NCBI RefSeq assembly: GCF_000296385.1
Contig: NZ_JH815185.1
Location: forward strand, 165,960 to 229,959
Length of the DNA stretch: 64,000 nt
DNA from: Lachnoanaerobaculum sp. OBRC5-5
Lineage (GTDB): Bacteria; Bacillota; Clostridia; Lachnospirales; Lachnospiraceae
Direction of reading: 5' to 3'
In this document: positions 46,488 through 55,405 of the stretch, one piece after another
Layout: every line of letters begins with the position of its first letter
Numbering within the stretch: the stretch's first letter is position 1
Program-made: the position numbers and the translations under genes
Notes under the pieces: model-generated
Database searches by the model: none
Seen by the model: only the letters and a program-made list of their open reading frames with translations
What the model was told of the DNA's origin: nothing

Positions 46488-48593
46488 ATGAATCTTGAAT
46501 CAGTTGTTTTGCAAGGAAGATATGAAATTATAGAAAAAATAGGCTCGGGAGGCATGTCAAATGTATTCAGAGCCAAGGATTTAAAGCTTGGCAGAGCTGT
46601 AGCAATAAAAGTTTTAAAGGAAGAATTTTGCTCGGATGCCGAGTTCGTAGAAAAGTTTAAAAGAGAAGCTCAGGCGGCTGCAGGACTTTTAGGAGAGAAT
46701 ATTGTTAATATCTACGATGTTGTGGATGAGGGCAAGTATCATTTTATAGTTATGGAGCTTGTAGACGGTATCACTCTGAAAGAATATATAAAAATAAAGG
46801 GTAAGCTGGATATCACAGAGGGTGTAAGTATTGCCATACAGGTGGCAAAGGCCTTAAAACTGGCACATACACAGCATATAGTGCATAGAGATATAAAGCC
46901 GCAAAATATACTTATAACCGATGAGAGTAAGATAAAAGTTGCGGATTTCGGTATAGCAAGAGCGGTATCCGAACAGACATTGAATGCAAACGCTATAGGT
47001 TCCGTGCATTATATTTCGCCGGAACAGGCCAGAGGCGGAAGATGCGATGCAAGGAGTGATATCTATTCTTTGGGTATCACAATGTATGAGATGTTTACAG
47101 GAAGAGTCCCGTTTACAGGAGATTCCACTGTTTCAATAGCTCTGGCACATCTTGAGCAGGCTATAACACCTCCGCATATATATAATAATCAGATATCCGC
47201 AAATCTGGAAAGAGTTATATTAAAATGTACAAAGAAGGATCCGGCAAACAGATATCAAAATATCACTGAAGTTTTGGATGATTTGGAAAATGTATTGCTA
47301 AATCCGGATGAGCCGTATGCACTTACAGGAGCTACAAAGGTAATAAAGTCTGAGGATACTGCAGTTTTAAATCAGGTAGAGCCTATAGATGATATGGAAG
47401 ATGAAGAATATGACGATGATGAAGTTGATAATGATGACGATGATTATGATGAGGAAGATGAAAAGATGGACAGAATCATGTCCATTGTCGGAGTCATTGT
47501 AGCTGTAATCATAGTTATACTTTTAGTATTCTTTGTCGGAAGATTTACCGGAGTATTCGGAGGTAAAAAGAGTGATACTTCTCAAAGTACGCTTGACTCC
47601 ACACAGACTGTAATGCCTGATGTAGTGGGACTTTCAGAGAAGATGGCCGACAAGAAGCTTTCAGACAACAATCTTCAGATGCAGGTAAAATCAAGTGAAT
47701 ATTCAGATACTGTAGAAAAGGGAAATGTTATTTCACAGGATCCTAAGGCCGATGAGGTGGTTTCAAAGTATTCAAAGGTAAGTGTCGTAATAAGTCTCGG
47801 TTCCGATACGGTGGATATAACAAAGCTCGGTATTGCAGGAAAGACTAAGGAGGCGGCTGAAGCTCTTTTAAAGGAAAACGGTTTTTCAGTAGAATCAAAA
47901 GAGGAGAATTCAGATACTATTGAAAAGGGAAAGGTAATATCCTACAGCCCGACAAAGCCTAAAAACGGTGACAGAATTACTCTGATTGTCAGTAGCGGTA
48001 AGAAGGTTACAAAGGTTATTGTGCCTAATATTATAAATATGAGTGAAGCGGATGCAAAAGCTTTACTTGAGAGCAACGGACTTGTTCTTGGAACAAGAGC
48101 TGAACAAAACAGCCAAAGTATAGCGGCCGGAATTATAGCCGGACAGTCGATAGCGGCAGGCTCAAGTGTGGACAGCGGTACAAGTATCGACTATGCTGTA
48201 AGTACAGGTGTGGCCGAGTCAAGCGAATCACAGAGTGAGAGTTCAGAGCAGGCACAGACTACAAAGGCCACGGTTACGCCTGCAACCACAGCCGCAAGCT
48301 ACAGATATGTGGCATCAATAGATACGAATTACTCATTGCAGGATGTTATAGGACCGAGTTCGGGATTTACAAGTGTAAAGGTCATGATAAGACTTAAGCA
48401 GACTGTAAACGGAAGTGATGTATATTCCACATTGATGGAAGCAAGAACAGTTACAGGTGATACCATACTTCCGGTAAGATTTCGAACAATTGTAGGAGCC
48501 AACGGTGTAGACCAGGGACAGGTGGAAATCGTAAACGTAGACAGTGGTGAGGTAATGAAATCATATACAGTGGAGTTCTTTAGAGTTGAGTAA
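46488..48593 (+). CDS. prkC: PASTA-domain serine/threonine kinase
   Basis: 701 residues from the ATG at 46488 (GAGGGG site; an upstream ATG at 46473 is inside prpC). The kinase domain (1-270) has GSGGMSNV, HRDIKPQN and DFG. A very acidic stretch follows, then a membrane helix (about 331-353) and three outside PASTA domains starting MPDVVGLS, ITKLGIAG and VPNIINMS, which sense peptidoglycan fragments. A Ser/Thr-rich linker and a further beta-rich domain of about 95 residues end the protein; this last part is not in the standard PrkC. Confidence 0.94.
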   Translation: MNLESVVLQGRYEIIEKIGSGGMSNVFRAKDLKLGRAVAIKVLKEEFCSDAEFVEKFKREAQAAAGLLGENIVNIYDVVDEGKYHFIVMELVDGITLKEYIKIKGKLDITEGVSIAIQVAKALKLAHTQHIVHRDIKPQNILITDESKIKVADFGIARAVSEQTLNANAIGSVHYISPEQARGGRCDARSDIYSLGITMYEMFTGRVPFTGDSTVSIALAHLEQAITPPHIYNNQISANLERVILKCTKKDPANRYQNITEVLDDLENVLLNPDEPYALTGATKVIKSEDTAVLNQVEPIDDMEDEEYDDDEVDNDDDDYDEEDEKMDRIMSIVGVIVAVIIVILLVFFVGRFTGVFGGKKSDTSQSTLDSTQTVMPDVVGLSEKMADKKLSDNNLQMQVKSSEYSDTVEKGNVISQDPKADEVVSKYSKVSVVISLGSDTVDITKLGIAGKTKEAAEALLKENGFSVESKEENSDTIEKGKVISYSPTKPKNGDRITLIVSSGKKVTKVIVPNIINMSEADAKALLESNGLVLGTRAEQNSQSIAAGIIAGQSIAAGSSVDSGTSIDYAVSTGVAESSESQSESSEQAQTTKATVTPATTAASYRYVASIDTNYSLQDVIGPSSGFTSVKVMIRLKQTVNGSDVYSTLMEARTVTGDTILPVRFRTIVGANGVDQGQVEIVNVDSGEVMKSYTVEFFRVE

Positions 48594-48600
48594 AGAAGAT

Positions 48601-49503
48601 ATGAGCAAAATTTATTTTGCAAAGATAATAAAGGGTATTGCAGGTTTTTATTATTGTATAATCCTTGATGAAGGAGAGAGAAAAGGTCAGATTTTTGAAT
48701 GCAAGGCAAAGGGCATTTTCAGAAAATTAGGAGTAAAGCCTTTGGTAGGTGACAATGTAGACTTTGAAATCACTGATACAAAAGATTTTGAAGGGAATAT
48801 TGTGAAGATACATAAAAGAAAAAATGCCCTGATAAGACCTGCAGTAGCCAATATAGATAAAGTTGTGCTTGTTTTGGCGGTGGAATCACCTTCGCCTGCA
48901 TTTTACTATTTGGATAAATATCTGATAAATATGTCAAATGCCGGTATAAAGGTGGAGATATGCTGGAACAAGACTGATCTTAACATGGATAAAGCCTTAA
49001 AATATGCAAAAATATATACTGATGCGGGATTTAAAAATATTATAGCTTCAACCTTTGAAGAAAACGGACTTGAAGATTTAAAAGAAGCTCTTAAAGGAGA
49101 GGTAAGTGTACTTGCCGGAGCATCGGGAGTGGGAAAGTCCTCTATAACAAATATACTTGCACCGAAAGCAAATATGGATACAAATACCGTCAGCAGAAAA
49201 ATAGAAAGAGGAAGGCATACTACAAGACACTCAGAGCTTTTCATGATTGACAGTGATACCTTTGTATTTGATACTCCGGGATTTACAAGTGTGGAGTCAC
49301 CTGCATTTGATAAAGAGGAGCTGAGGTTTCACTTTCATGAGTTTGAAGAATATGAGGGTAAATGCAGATTCGCAGGTTGTATGCATATAAATGAGCCGGA
49401 TTGTGCCGTAAAGCAGGCTTTAGAAGAAAACCTGATAGGTGAATCAAGGTATCAAAGCTATAAAAAAATGTATGAAGAGCTTTCTGAAAGGAGAAAGTAT
49501 TGA
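48601..49503 (+). CDS. rsgA: Ribosome small-subunit GTPase RsgA
   Basis: 300 residues from the ATG at 48601; a TTG at 48586 would add 5 residues. An N-terminal OB fold, then a circularly permuted GTPase with WNKTD before GASGVGKS and DTPGFTS, and a C-terminal zinc knuckle (CRFAGCMHINEPDC). It assists late 30S assembly. It begins 7 bases after prkC. Confidence 0.95.
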   Translation: MSKIYFAKIIKGIAGFYYCIILDEGERKGQIFECKAKGIFRKLGVKPLVGDNVDFEITDTKDFEGNIVKIHKRKNALIRPAVANIDKVVLVLAVESPSPAFYYLDKYLINMSNAGIKVEICWNKTDLNMDKALKYAKIYTDAGFKNIIASTFEENGLEDLKEALKGEVSVLAGASGVGKSSITNILAPKANMDTNTVSRKIERGRHTTRHSELFMIDSDTFVFDTPGFTSVESPAFDKEELRFHFHEFEEYEGKCRFAGCMHINEPDCAVKQALEENLIGESRYQSYKKMYEELSERRKY

Positions 49504-50159
49504 AAAAGAATATTGCACCATCACTACTTGCAGCTGACTTCTTTGATTTATCATCACAGATGAAGCTTTTAAAAGAGGGGAATATAGAAGTATTACATCT
49601 GGATGTAATGGACGGAATGTTTGTACCGAGTATTTCATTCGGAATGCCTGTTATAAGTTCATTAAGAAAGTCGGTAGATTTTTTCTTTGATGTACATATG
49701 ATGGTAGAAAATCCCGAGAGATATATTGAAGATTTTTATAATAGCGGAGCCGACGGTATAACTATACATTTTGAGGCTTGCAAGCATATAGACAGAACTA
49801 TATCACAAATAAAGTCACTGGGGCTTAGAAGCGGTATATCCATAAATCCGGCAACCCCTGTTTCACTCCTGGAAAATATCGTTTCCGAAGTAGATATGGT
49901 ACTTATAATGAGTGTAAATCCGGGATTCGGGGGTCAAAAATTTATTCCCTACAGTTTGGATAAGATAAGAGAACTCTCAAAAATGAGAGAAAAGAAAAAT
50001 CCTAAACTTTTGATACAGGTGGACGGAGGAGTAGGTGTAGATAATATAAAAGCTCTTTCAGATGCAGGAGTCGATGAGTTTGTGGCAGGTTCTTCAGTGT
50101 TTAAAGGTGATATTTTAAAGAATATAAAAGCTTTAAATGATGCACTTGGAGAGGTATAG
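49500..50159 (+). CDS. rpe: Ribulose-phosphate 3-epimerase
   Basis: 219 residues with a TTG start overlapping the rsgA stop; GAAAGGAG lies upstream. TIM-barrel marks: SLLAADF, LDVMDGMFVPSISFG, HMMVENP, VNPGFGGQ and VDGGVG. It interconverts ribulose-5-phosphate and xylulose-5-phosphate in the pentose phosphate pathway. Confidence 0.96.
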   Translation: MKKNIAPSLLAADFFDLSSQMKLLKEGNIEVLHLDVMDGMFVPSISFGMPVISSLRKSVDFFFDVHMMVENPERYIEDFYNSGADGITIHFEACKHIDRTISQIKSLGLRSGISINPATPVSLLENIVSEVDMVLIMSVNPGFGGQKFIPYSLDKIRELSKMREKKNPKLLIQVDGGVGVDNIKALSDAGVDEFVAGSSVFKGDILKNIKALNDALGEV

Positions 50160-50168
50160 ATATTGTAA

Positions 50169-50819
50169 ATGAATGCAATAATTGTTACAGGCGGAGATAT
50201 AGATATATCATTATTGGAAAATTATATAGCCGAAAATAAAGAAGATGTTATTATCAGTGTGGATGCGGCAATTACAAAGCTTGAAAAAATAAATGTAATC
50301 CCCCATATAATGGTCGGAGATTTTGATACACTCTCTGATTGGGAGAGGCTGAAAAAATATTCAGACCTTTCTGTTGAGATAGTAAAGCATGACCCTATAA
50401 AGGATTTTTCAGACAGCGAACTTGCTGTTGACAGGGCTGTAAAAGACGGTATAAAAAACATAGCAGTTTTCGGGGCTCTCGGAAAAAGGTTTGATCATGC
50501 TTTTGCCAATATTTTGATACTACAAAAGTATAAAAAACTTGGAGCGAATATAACCATATATGACAGGTATAATAAAATATATGTCAAATCAAATCATTTC
50601 ACATTGGAAAGAGAGAAACTTTGGGGAAAATACATAAGCTTTTTTTCACTTGAAGGAAAAAACTTTATGGAGAAACTTGAGGGAGTTAAGTATCCCATAA
50701 AAAACAGAATAATTGACAATATAGCTACGCCAAGTCTTTATATAAGTAATGAGATTAAAGATGATAAGCTGGAAGCCGCTTTTAGCGGAGACTTATTGGT
50801 GGTTGAGAGCAGAGATTAG
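50169..50819 (+). CDS. thiN: Thiamine pyrophosphokinase
   Basis: 216 residues with ISVDAAI, the catalytic GDFDTLSD and DFSDSELAVD acidic motifs, and GALGKRFDHAFANI. It turns thiamine and ATP into thiamine diphosphate. The C-terminal beta-sheet domain is shorter in conserved sites than the core. Last gene of the long housekeeping run, before a terminator. Confidence 0.93.
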   Translation: MNAIIVTGGDIDISLLENYIAENKEDVIISVDAAITKLEKINVIPHIMVGDFDTLSDWERLKKYSDLSVEIVKHDPIKDFSDSELAVDRAVKDGIKNIAVFGALGKRFDHAFANILILQKYKKLGANITIYDRYNKIYVKSNHFTLEREKLWGKYISFFSLEGKNFMEKLEGVKYPIKNRIIDNIATPSLYISNEIKDDKLEAAFSGDLLVVESRD

Positions 50820-50829
50820 ATAATAAAAG

Positions 50830-50858
50830 CAGATTTTCATTTTGAAAGTCTGTTTTTT
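50830..50858 (+). terminator. Terminator after thiN
   Basis: CAGATTTTC (50830-50838) pairs with GAAAGTCTG (50844-50852) with one G-T pair, followed by six T residues. Ends the priA-thiN run. Confidence 0.8.
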
Positions 50859-50922
50859 ATTATACTTTTTAATATGATATAGTATAATAAATACAGAGAG
50901 CAAATGCCTACAGGAGAATACT

Positions 50923-51780
50923 ATGTTTACCGAGATGATAAAGAGTGAATTTAAGCAATTAATGGGACCGTTAAAATATACATTGTTATCAATAGCTATA
51001 ATTACAGTAATCATTTGCTTTATTACGCATCTTATATTTTTAATTACAGGAGTAAAGAGCACCGGAGCAATTGTACTATGGTATTTTATCACCGGTGTTA
51101 TTAATATGTTTTTGCAGTTTCCATACCCTTTCGTAGCATTATGTCTGTATATACTGGGAGGAGATATTTTTTACAAAAATATGTATTCTGCAAATACTGT
51201 ATCTGCAAATAAACTTATTTTAAGTAAATTTATTCCTATGGCAATATTTCAGATATCGGTAAGAGTTGCACTGCTTGTAGCGACAGAAAGAATAATGGGT
51301 GGACTCGATGCAATAAGATATGGCTATGGATATGGAATTTCTTTTGGTGATATAGTGGGTTATTCTGAGATTGCTTTTATGGATATTTATGATGTAAGTT
51401 ACGGAACATGGGGGATTGCATTTGAGATTTTTATGGCCAAACTTGTCGCAATTTTTGCGACTACATTGCTTTTGTGGTTATGTGTCTCTATAGAAAAACT
51501 ATTTAAAAAAACAGGAGGTGTGATTGCGTTAATTCTTTTTCCGGCTATATGTTTTTTGCTTTTTGCCGAGCCGTTTACAGAATCTTTGATTATGAGTGTA
51601 ATTCGCAGTTACCCGAAAGAACTGACGTATGTTAGATTAAGAGAAATCACCTGTTATGTACGAACAACGGCATCAATATTAAAAAATACTGTATTGATAA
51701 TAATATATTACATTCTAAGCTATATTATTGTCAAAATAGGACTGAAAAGAAAGAAGGAACAAGGTAATACGGCCAAATAA
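50923..51780 (+). CDS. ABC-2-type membrane protein, first paralogue
   Basis: 285 residues with about six membrane helices and no ATPase motifs. The N-terminus (IKSEFKQLMG...) and helix pattern resemble the protein encoded at 52940-53779. It precedes a GntR regulator and an ABC ATPase gene, so it is probably a permease subunit of the same exporter or bacteriocin/cell-envelope stress system. A TATAAT at 50883-50888 may be its -10. Substrate unknown. Confidence 0.7.
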   Translation: MFTEMIKSEFKQLMGPLKYTLLSIAIITVIICFITHLIFLITGVKSTGAIVLWYFITGVINMFLQFPYPFVALCLYILGGDIFYKNMYSANTVSANKLILSKFIPMAIFQISVRVALLVATERIMGGLDAIRYGYGYGISFGDIVGYSEIAFMDIYDVSYGTWGIAFEIFMAKLVAIFATTLLLWLCVSIEKLFKKTGGVIALILFPAICFLLFAEPFTESLIMSVIRSYPKELTYVRLREITCYVRTTASILKNTVLIIIYYILSYIIVKIGLKRKKEQGNTAK

Positions 51781-51884
51781 TTAATGTAAATCATTATTAA
51801 TAAAAAGTTCATTTACAAATATTAAAAATTTGGTTATTCTTATAGTGTATTAAAGAGGCAGTACAATAAACGGAAGGGGAGTAT

Positions 51885-52256
51885 ATGGAATGGAAGGTGA
51901 AATCCGACAGAGCCGTGTATTTGCAGATTATTGATTATATAAGAATGCAGATATTTTCAGGTGAGATAGGATGTGGAGATAAGCTTTTAAGCGTAAGAGA
52001 GCTTTCAAATGTATTGAATGTAAATCCCAATACTGTCCAAAGGGCGTATGCGGAGCTTGAAAGAGAGGGGCTTGTAGATACTATAAGAAATACAGGCCGT
52101 GAAGTTACAACTAATTTAGAAATAATTAAGCAAAGCAAAGAAGAACTGGCAAAAGAATATACCACGGAATATTTTTTAAATATGGTCAATATGGGCTTTT
52201 CAAAAGAGGAAATACTTAATAATATACAGAAGATGGAGGAAAATAAAAATGCTTGA
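51885..52256 (+). CDS. GntR-family regulator, YtrA subgroup
   Basis: 123 residues: the winged helix of the GntR type (LLSVRELSNVLNVNPNTVQRA at about 35-55) and only a short C-terminal helical part, as in YtrA. Such regulators usually repress the ABC genes next to them, here the ATPase gene that begins 8 bases before its stop. GGAAGGGGAG site. Confidence 0.9.
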   Translation: MEWKVKSDRAVYLQIIDYIRMQIFSGEIGCGDKLLSVRELSNVLNVNPNTVQRAYAELEREGLVDTIRNTGREVTTNLEIIKQSKEELAKEYTTEYFLNMVNMGFSKEEILNNIQKMEENKNA

Positions 52257-52950
52257 TTTACTTAGTTTAAAGTCTGTCAGTAAAAAATATGGAATTAAAC
52301 AGGCACTGAATAATATAAACCTGAATATACCGGCCGGAAAAATTGTTGGACTGTTCGGTCCGAAGGGTGGAGGAAGAACTACCTTAATGAAGATAATTAC
52401 AGGTGTATTAAATCAGACTGAGGGCGTAGTGAGTATTGACGGAGTTGAACCGAATGAAATAACAAAATCCTATGTTGCGTATCTTCCGGATAAAATTTTT
52501 CTCGAGGAAAATATGACTATAAAAGATACAATATCTATGCATGCCGATTTTTATGAGGATTTCTCCAAAGACAGAGCCTACGAAATGTTTAATGATTTAA
52601 AGATTCCGGATAAATTCAAGATAAAAGCTTTGTCAAAAGAAAACAGAAGAAAGTTGCAAGCTATACTTATTATGAGTAGAAATGCGAAGCTCTATGTTTT
52701 GGACGAACCTTTTCTTGATACAGATAATAATGCAAGGGATTATATACTGAAAATAATTTTAAGCAACTATAACAGGAATGCTACTGTTTTGATATCTACA
52801 ATTCTTACTCCGGAGGTGGAAAGGATAATTGATGAAGTTGTATTTATAAAAGACGGAGAAATCGTACTATATGATGCGGCGGAAAAGATAAGAAATGAAA
52901 AAGGTTGTTCTATAGACGAATATTTCAAGGAGGTATTTAATGTCTCGTAA
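52249..52950 (+). CDS. ABC ATPase with altered Walker A and signature
   Basis: 233 residues. The ABC fold is clear (KYGIKQALNNINLNI, LYVLDEPFLDTD). Walker A, however, reads GPKGGGRTT, with Arg43 (codon AGA at 52375) where Lys is nearly invariant. The signature is LSKENRRKL instead of LSGGQ, and the switch His is not evident (STILTPE). It may bind ATP but hydrolyse it poorly or not at all. It overlaps the GntR gene by 8 bases and the next permease by 11. Confidence 0.8.
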   Translation: MLDLLSLKSVSKKYGIKQALNNINLNIPAGKIVGLFGPKGGGRTTLMKIITGVLNQTEGVVSIDGVEPNEITKSYVAYLPDKIFLEENMTIKDTISMHADFYEDFSKDRAYEMFNDLKIPDKFKIKALSKENRRKLQAILIMSRNAKLYVLDEPFLDTDNNARDYILKIILSNYNRNATVLISTILTPEVERIIDEVVFIKDGEIVLYDAAEKIRNEKGCSIDEYFKEVFNVS

Positions 52951-53779
52951 ATTGATAAAATATGAATTTAAGCAAATGAAATCTGCACTTTTACTCACTG
53001 CAATAGCGATTGCTGTTATTACTGTAATAATTTTCTGTATAGGAATACTTCCGATGTTGGTTTTCGGAATTAATGACTCGACTGCAGGTATATTATCGTT
53101 TTTTTTGGCAAATATATCTGTTCTTTTATACGCAGTTGTACTGATTGTTACAGGAATAGGTATGAATATATATATAGGAGTCAGGTTTTATAAAACCATG
53201 TATTCAGGTATAGGATATTTTACAAATACATTGCCTTTAAAGAAACATGAGATTATTTTGAGCAAGATAATACCTGCAGCAATAGCACAAACAATTGTAA
53301 CGCTGATGGTTATCGTATCGGGAGGTATTATTTTCTGCGGTTTTATATTGGCAACAGACGGATTTGGAGATTTGATGCTTTATATAGCAAGGTTTAAAGG
53401 CGCAGTACTGGGTGATTTTACAATGTTAAACGGTATGGGAATTGTACTTGGAATAGTCTTTGGCTGTTTGTTTGCAATTATACAAACAGTTTCCAATACA
53501 TTGCTTTTATTTTTAGCAGTTTCAATCGGGCAGCTGTTTAATTCAAATAAAATCCTGATGAGTGTAATAATATGTATAGTTATGAACAGAGTATTTAATG
53601 CTGTTGACGCAATAATAGAAGTGATAACAAAAGCATTTGTATACGGGCCTTTTATACATAGTCCAAGTATATATAGTGTTATTACAATGATTTTAATCAG
53701 TGCAAAGAATATAATAATAGCTGTAATTGCCTATTTAATAAGCTATCGCATACTCAGATACAAACTGAATTTGGAATAA
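52940..53779 (+). CDS. ABC-2-type membrane protein, second paralogue
   Basis: 279 residues, about six membrane helices. The start (LIKYEFKQMKSALLLTAIAI) parallels the protein of 50923-51780, so the two are likely diverged copies flanking the regulator and ATPase. AAGGAGG site inside the ATPase gene end. Substrate unknown. Confidence 0.72.
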   Translation: MSRKLIKYEFKQMKSALLLTAIAIAVITVIIFCIGILPMLVFGINDSTAGILSFFLANISVLLYAVVLIVTGIGMNIYIGVRFYKTMYSGIGYFTNTLPLKKHEIILSKIIPAAIAQTIVTLMVIVSGGIIFCGFILATDGFGDLMLYIARFKGAVLGDFTMLNGMGIVLGIVFGCLFAIIQTVSNTLLLFLAVSIGQLFNSNKILMSVIICIVMNRVFNAVDAIIEVITKAFVYGPFIHSPSIYSVITMILISAKNIIIAVIAYLISYRILRYKLNLE

Positions 53780-53820
53780 TAATTAAAATAAAAAAGGATA
53801 AAATATATTAAAACATTATA

Positions 53821-53873
53821 AGTGGTATGATTAAAACTATTCAAACTGGATATTTTAATCATACCACTATTTT
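53821..53873 (+). terminator. Terminator after the GntR/ABC cluster
   Basis: AGTGGTATGATTAAAA (53821-53836) and TTTTAATCATACCACT (53853-53868) are perfect 16-base reverse complements around a 16-base loop, followed by ATTTTTA. Likely an intrinsic terminator; an operator role is possible. Confidence 0.75.
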
Positions 53874-53912
53874 TATATACTGATATCAGCCCAAAATGAT
53901 GGAGGAAAGATC

Positions 53913-54509
53913 ATGGAAAGAACAAAAGACAGTACGGTTTTTAAACTTGTAGCAACAGCACTTATGGCGGCATTATGTTATGTGAGCTTCACATATTTAA
54001 AGATACCGATTCCTACAATATCAGGCGATATGACGGCCTTACATATCGGAAACGCTTTTTGTGTTATTGCGGCGATATTGCTTGGAGGAGTATATGGCGG
54101 TATAGCGGGAAGCCTTGGAATGACCATAGCCGATATTTTAGATCCGGTATATATAACTTCAGCACCTAAAACATTTATATTAAAGCTTTGCATCGGACTT
54201 ATCGCAGGCTTTGTGGCACATAAAATTGCTCATATTACAGAAAATCATGATACAAAGTACATTATGAAGTGGACTGCAATATCTTCAATCTGCGGACTTG
54301 GATTTAATGTTATATTCGATCCTATAGTGGGATATTTGTATAAGGTATATATTTTGGGAGTTCAGGCGGATGCCGCAAAGATCATGGCTACATGGGCGGC
54401 AGGTACAACTCTTATAAATGCAATAGTAAGTACCGTATTGATAGTAATACTTTATGCGGCACTTAGACCGGTGCTTATTAAGTCGGGATTATTCCTTAAA
54501 ATAAAATAG
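53913..54509 (+). CDS. ECF transporter S component
   Basis: 198 residues, about six membrane helices, with the family start (LVATALMAALCYVSF) and a middle GGVYGGIAGSLGMTIADIL segment. It captures a vitamin or similar micronutrient and works with a shared energising module (EcfA, EcfA', EcfT) encoded elsewhere. The substrate cannot be told, and no riboswitch is visible upstream. GGAGGAAAG site. Confidence 0.82.
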   Translation: MERTKDSTVFKLVATALMAALCYVSFTYLKIPIPTISGDMTALHIGNAFCVIAAILLGGVYGGIAGSLGMTIADILDPVYITSAPKTFILKLCIGLIAGFVAHKIAHITENHDTKYIMKWTAISSICGLGFNVIFDPIVGYLYKVYILGVQADAAKIMATWAAGTTLINAIVSTVLIVILYAALRPVLIKSGLFLKIK

Positions 54510-54524
54510 CATACTCCGTTTTAG

Positions 54525-54571
54525 AGGATATTTCTATTTGCTCTCGGGTGAATAGAGATATCCTTTTTTTT
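54525..54571 (+). terminator. Terminator after the ECF S-component gene
   Basis: AGGATATTTCTATT and AATAGAGATATCCT form a 14-bp stem with one G-T pair, followed by a long T-run. Confidence 0.88.
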
Positions 54572-54579
54572 CTAATATA

Positions 54580-54608
54580 TTGCCACATCCTTTATAGTGG
54601 TATATAAT
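54580..54608 (+). promoter_or_regulatory. Promoter of purC-purB-purA
   Basis: TTGCCA (54580-54585), a 17-base spacer and TATAAT (54603-54608). A leader of about 74 bases to the purC start follows; I do not find a purine riboswitch core in it. Confidence 0.75.
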
Positions 54609-54688
54609 ACAACCGTGGTATCTGCCCGCTTTGTTTTATCGGTGGACAGAGGGATATTGTAGATTTTGAAAGCAAATGGAGGTGTACA

Positions 54689-55396
54689 ATGGAGAAGTTG
54701 GAGCAACTGTATGAAGGAAAAGCCAAGAAAGTATTTAAGACTGCGGACCCTGATGTGCTCATAGTTTCTTATAAGGATGATGCCACAGCATTTAACGGAG
54801 AGAAAAAAGGAACAATAGTGGGAAAAGGTGCGATTAATAATCGTATGACAAATCATTTGTTTAAACTATTGGAAAAGAAGGGAGTTCCTACTCATTATAT
54901 CGAAGAGCTTAACGACAGAGAGACTGCTGTAAAAGCTGTAAAGATAGTACCGCTTGAGGTAATAGTGAGAAATTACTCTGCAGGAAGCTTTGCCAAAAAG
55001 CTCGGTATGGAAGAGGGAATCAAGCTAAAAACTCCTACTTTGGAATTCTCCTATAAGGATGACGATCTTGGAGATCCTTTTATAAACGGTTATTATGCAT
55101 TGGCGCTTGATCTTGCAACTCAGGATGAGATTGACAAGATTGCCTCATACGCTTTCAAAGTAAATGAAACACTGATTGATTATTTTGACGGACTTGGAAT
55201 AGACCTGATAGATTTTAAAATAGAATTCGGCAGATATAAGGGAGATATAATTCTTGCTGATGAGATATCACCGGATACCTGCAGATTATGGGATAAACAA
55301 ACCCATGAAAAACTGGATAAGGACAGATTCAGAAGAGATTTGGGCGGAGTGGAAGATGCCTACGCCGAAGTATTTAAAAGACTTGGTATACAATAG
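54689..55396 (+). CDS. purC: SAICAR synthase
   Basis: 235 residues starting [10 protein letters not shown], with [24 protein letters not shown] and [13 protein letters not shown]. It joins aspartate to CAIR in purine synthesis, the step before purB acts. AATGGAGGTG site. Confidence 0.97.
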   Translation: MEKLEQLYEGKAKKVFKTADPDVLIVSYKDDATAFNGEKKGTIVGKGAINNRMTNHLFKLLEKKGVPTHYIEELNDRETAVKAVKIVPLEVIVRNYSAGSFAKKLGMEEGIKLKTPTLEFSYKDDDLGDPFINGYYALALDLATQDEIDKIASYAFKVNETLIDYFDGLGIDLIDFKIEFGRYKGDIILADEISPDTCRLWDKQTHEKLDKDRFRRDLGGVEDAYAEVFKRLGIQ

Positions 55397-55405
55397 GAGG
55401 AAGGC

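Noticed and set aside
54609-54688. Possible purine riboswitch in the purC leader
   Set aside because: The leader is about 74 bases, without the conserved purine-riboswitch junction sequences and without a switching terminator.
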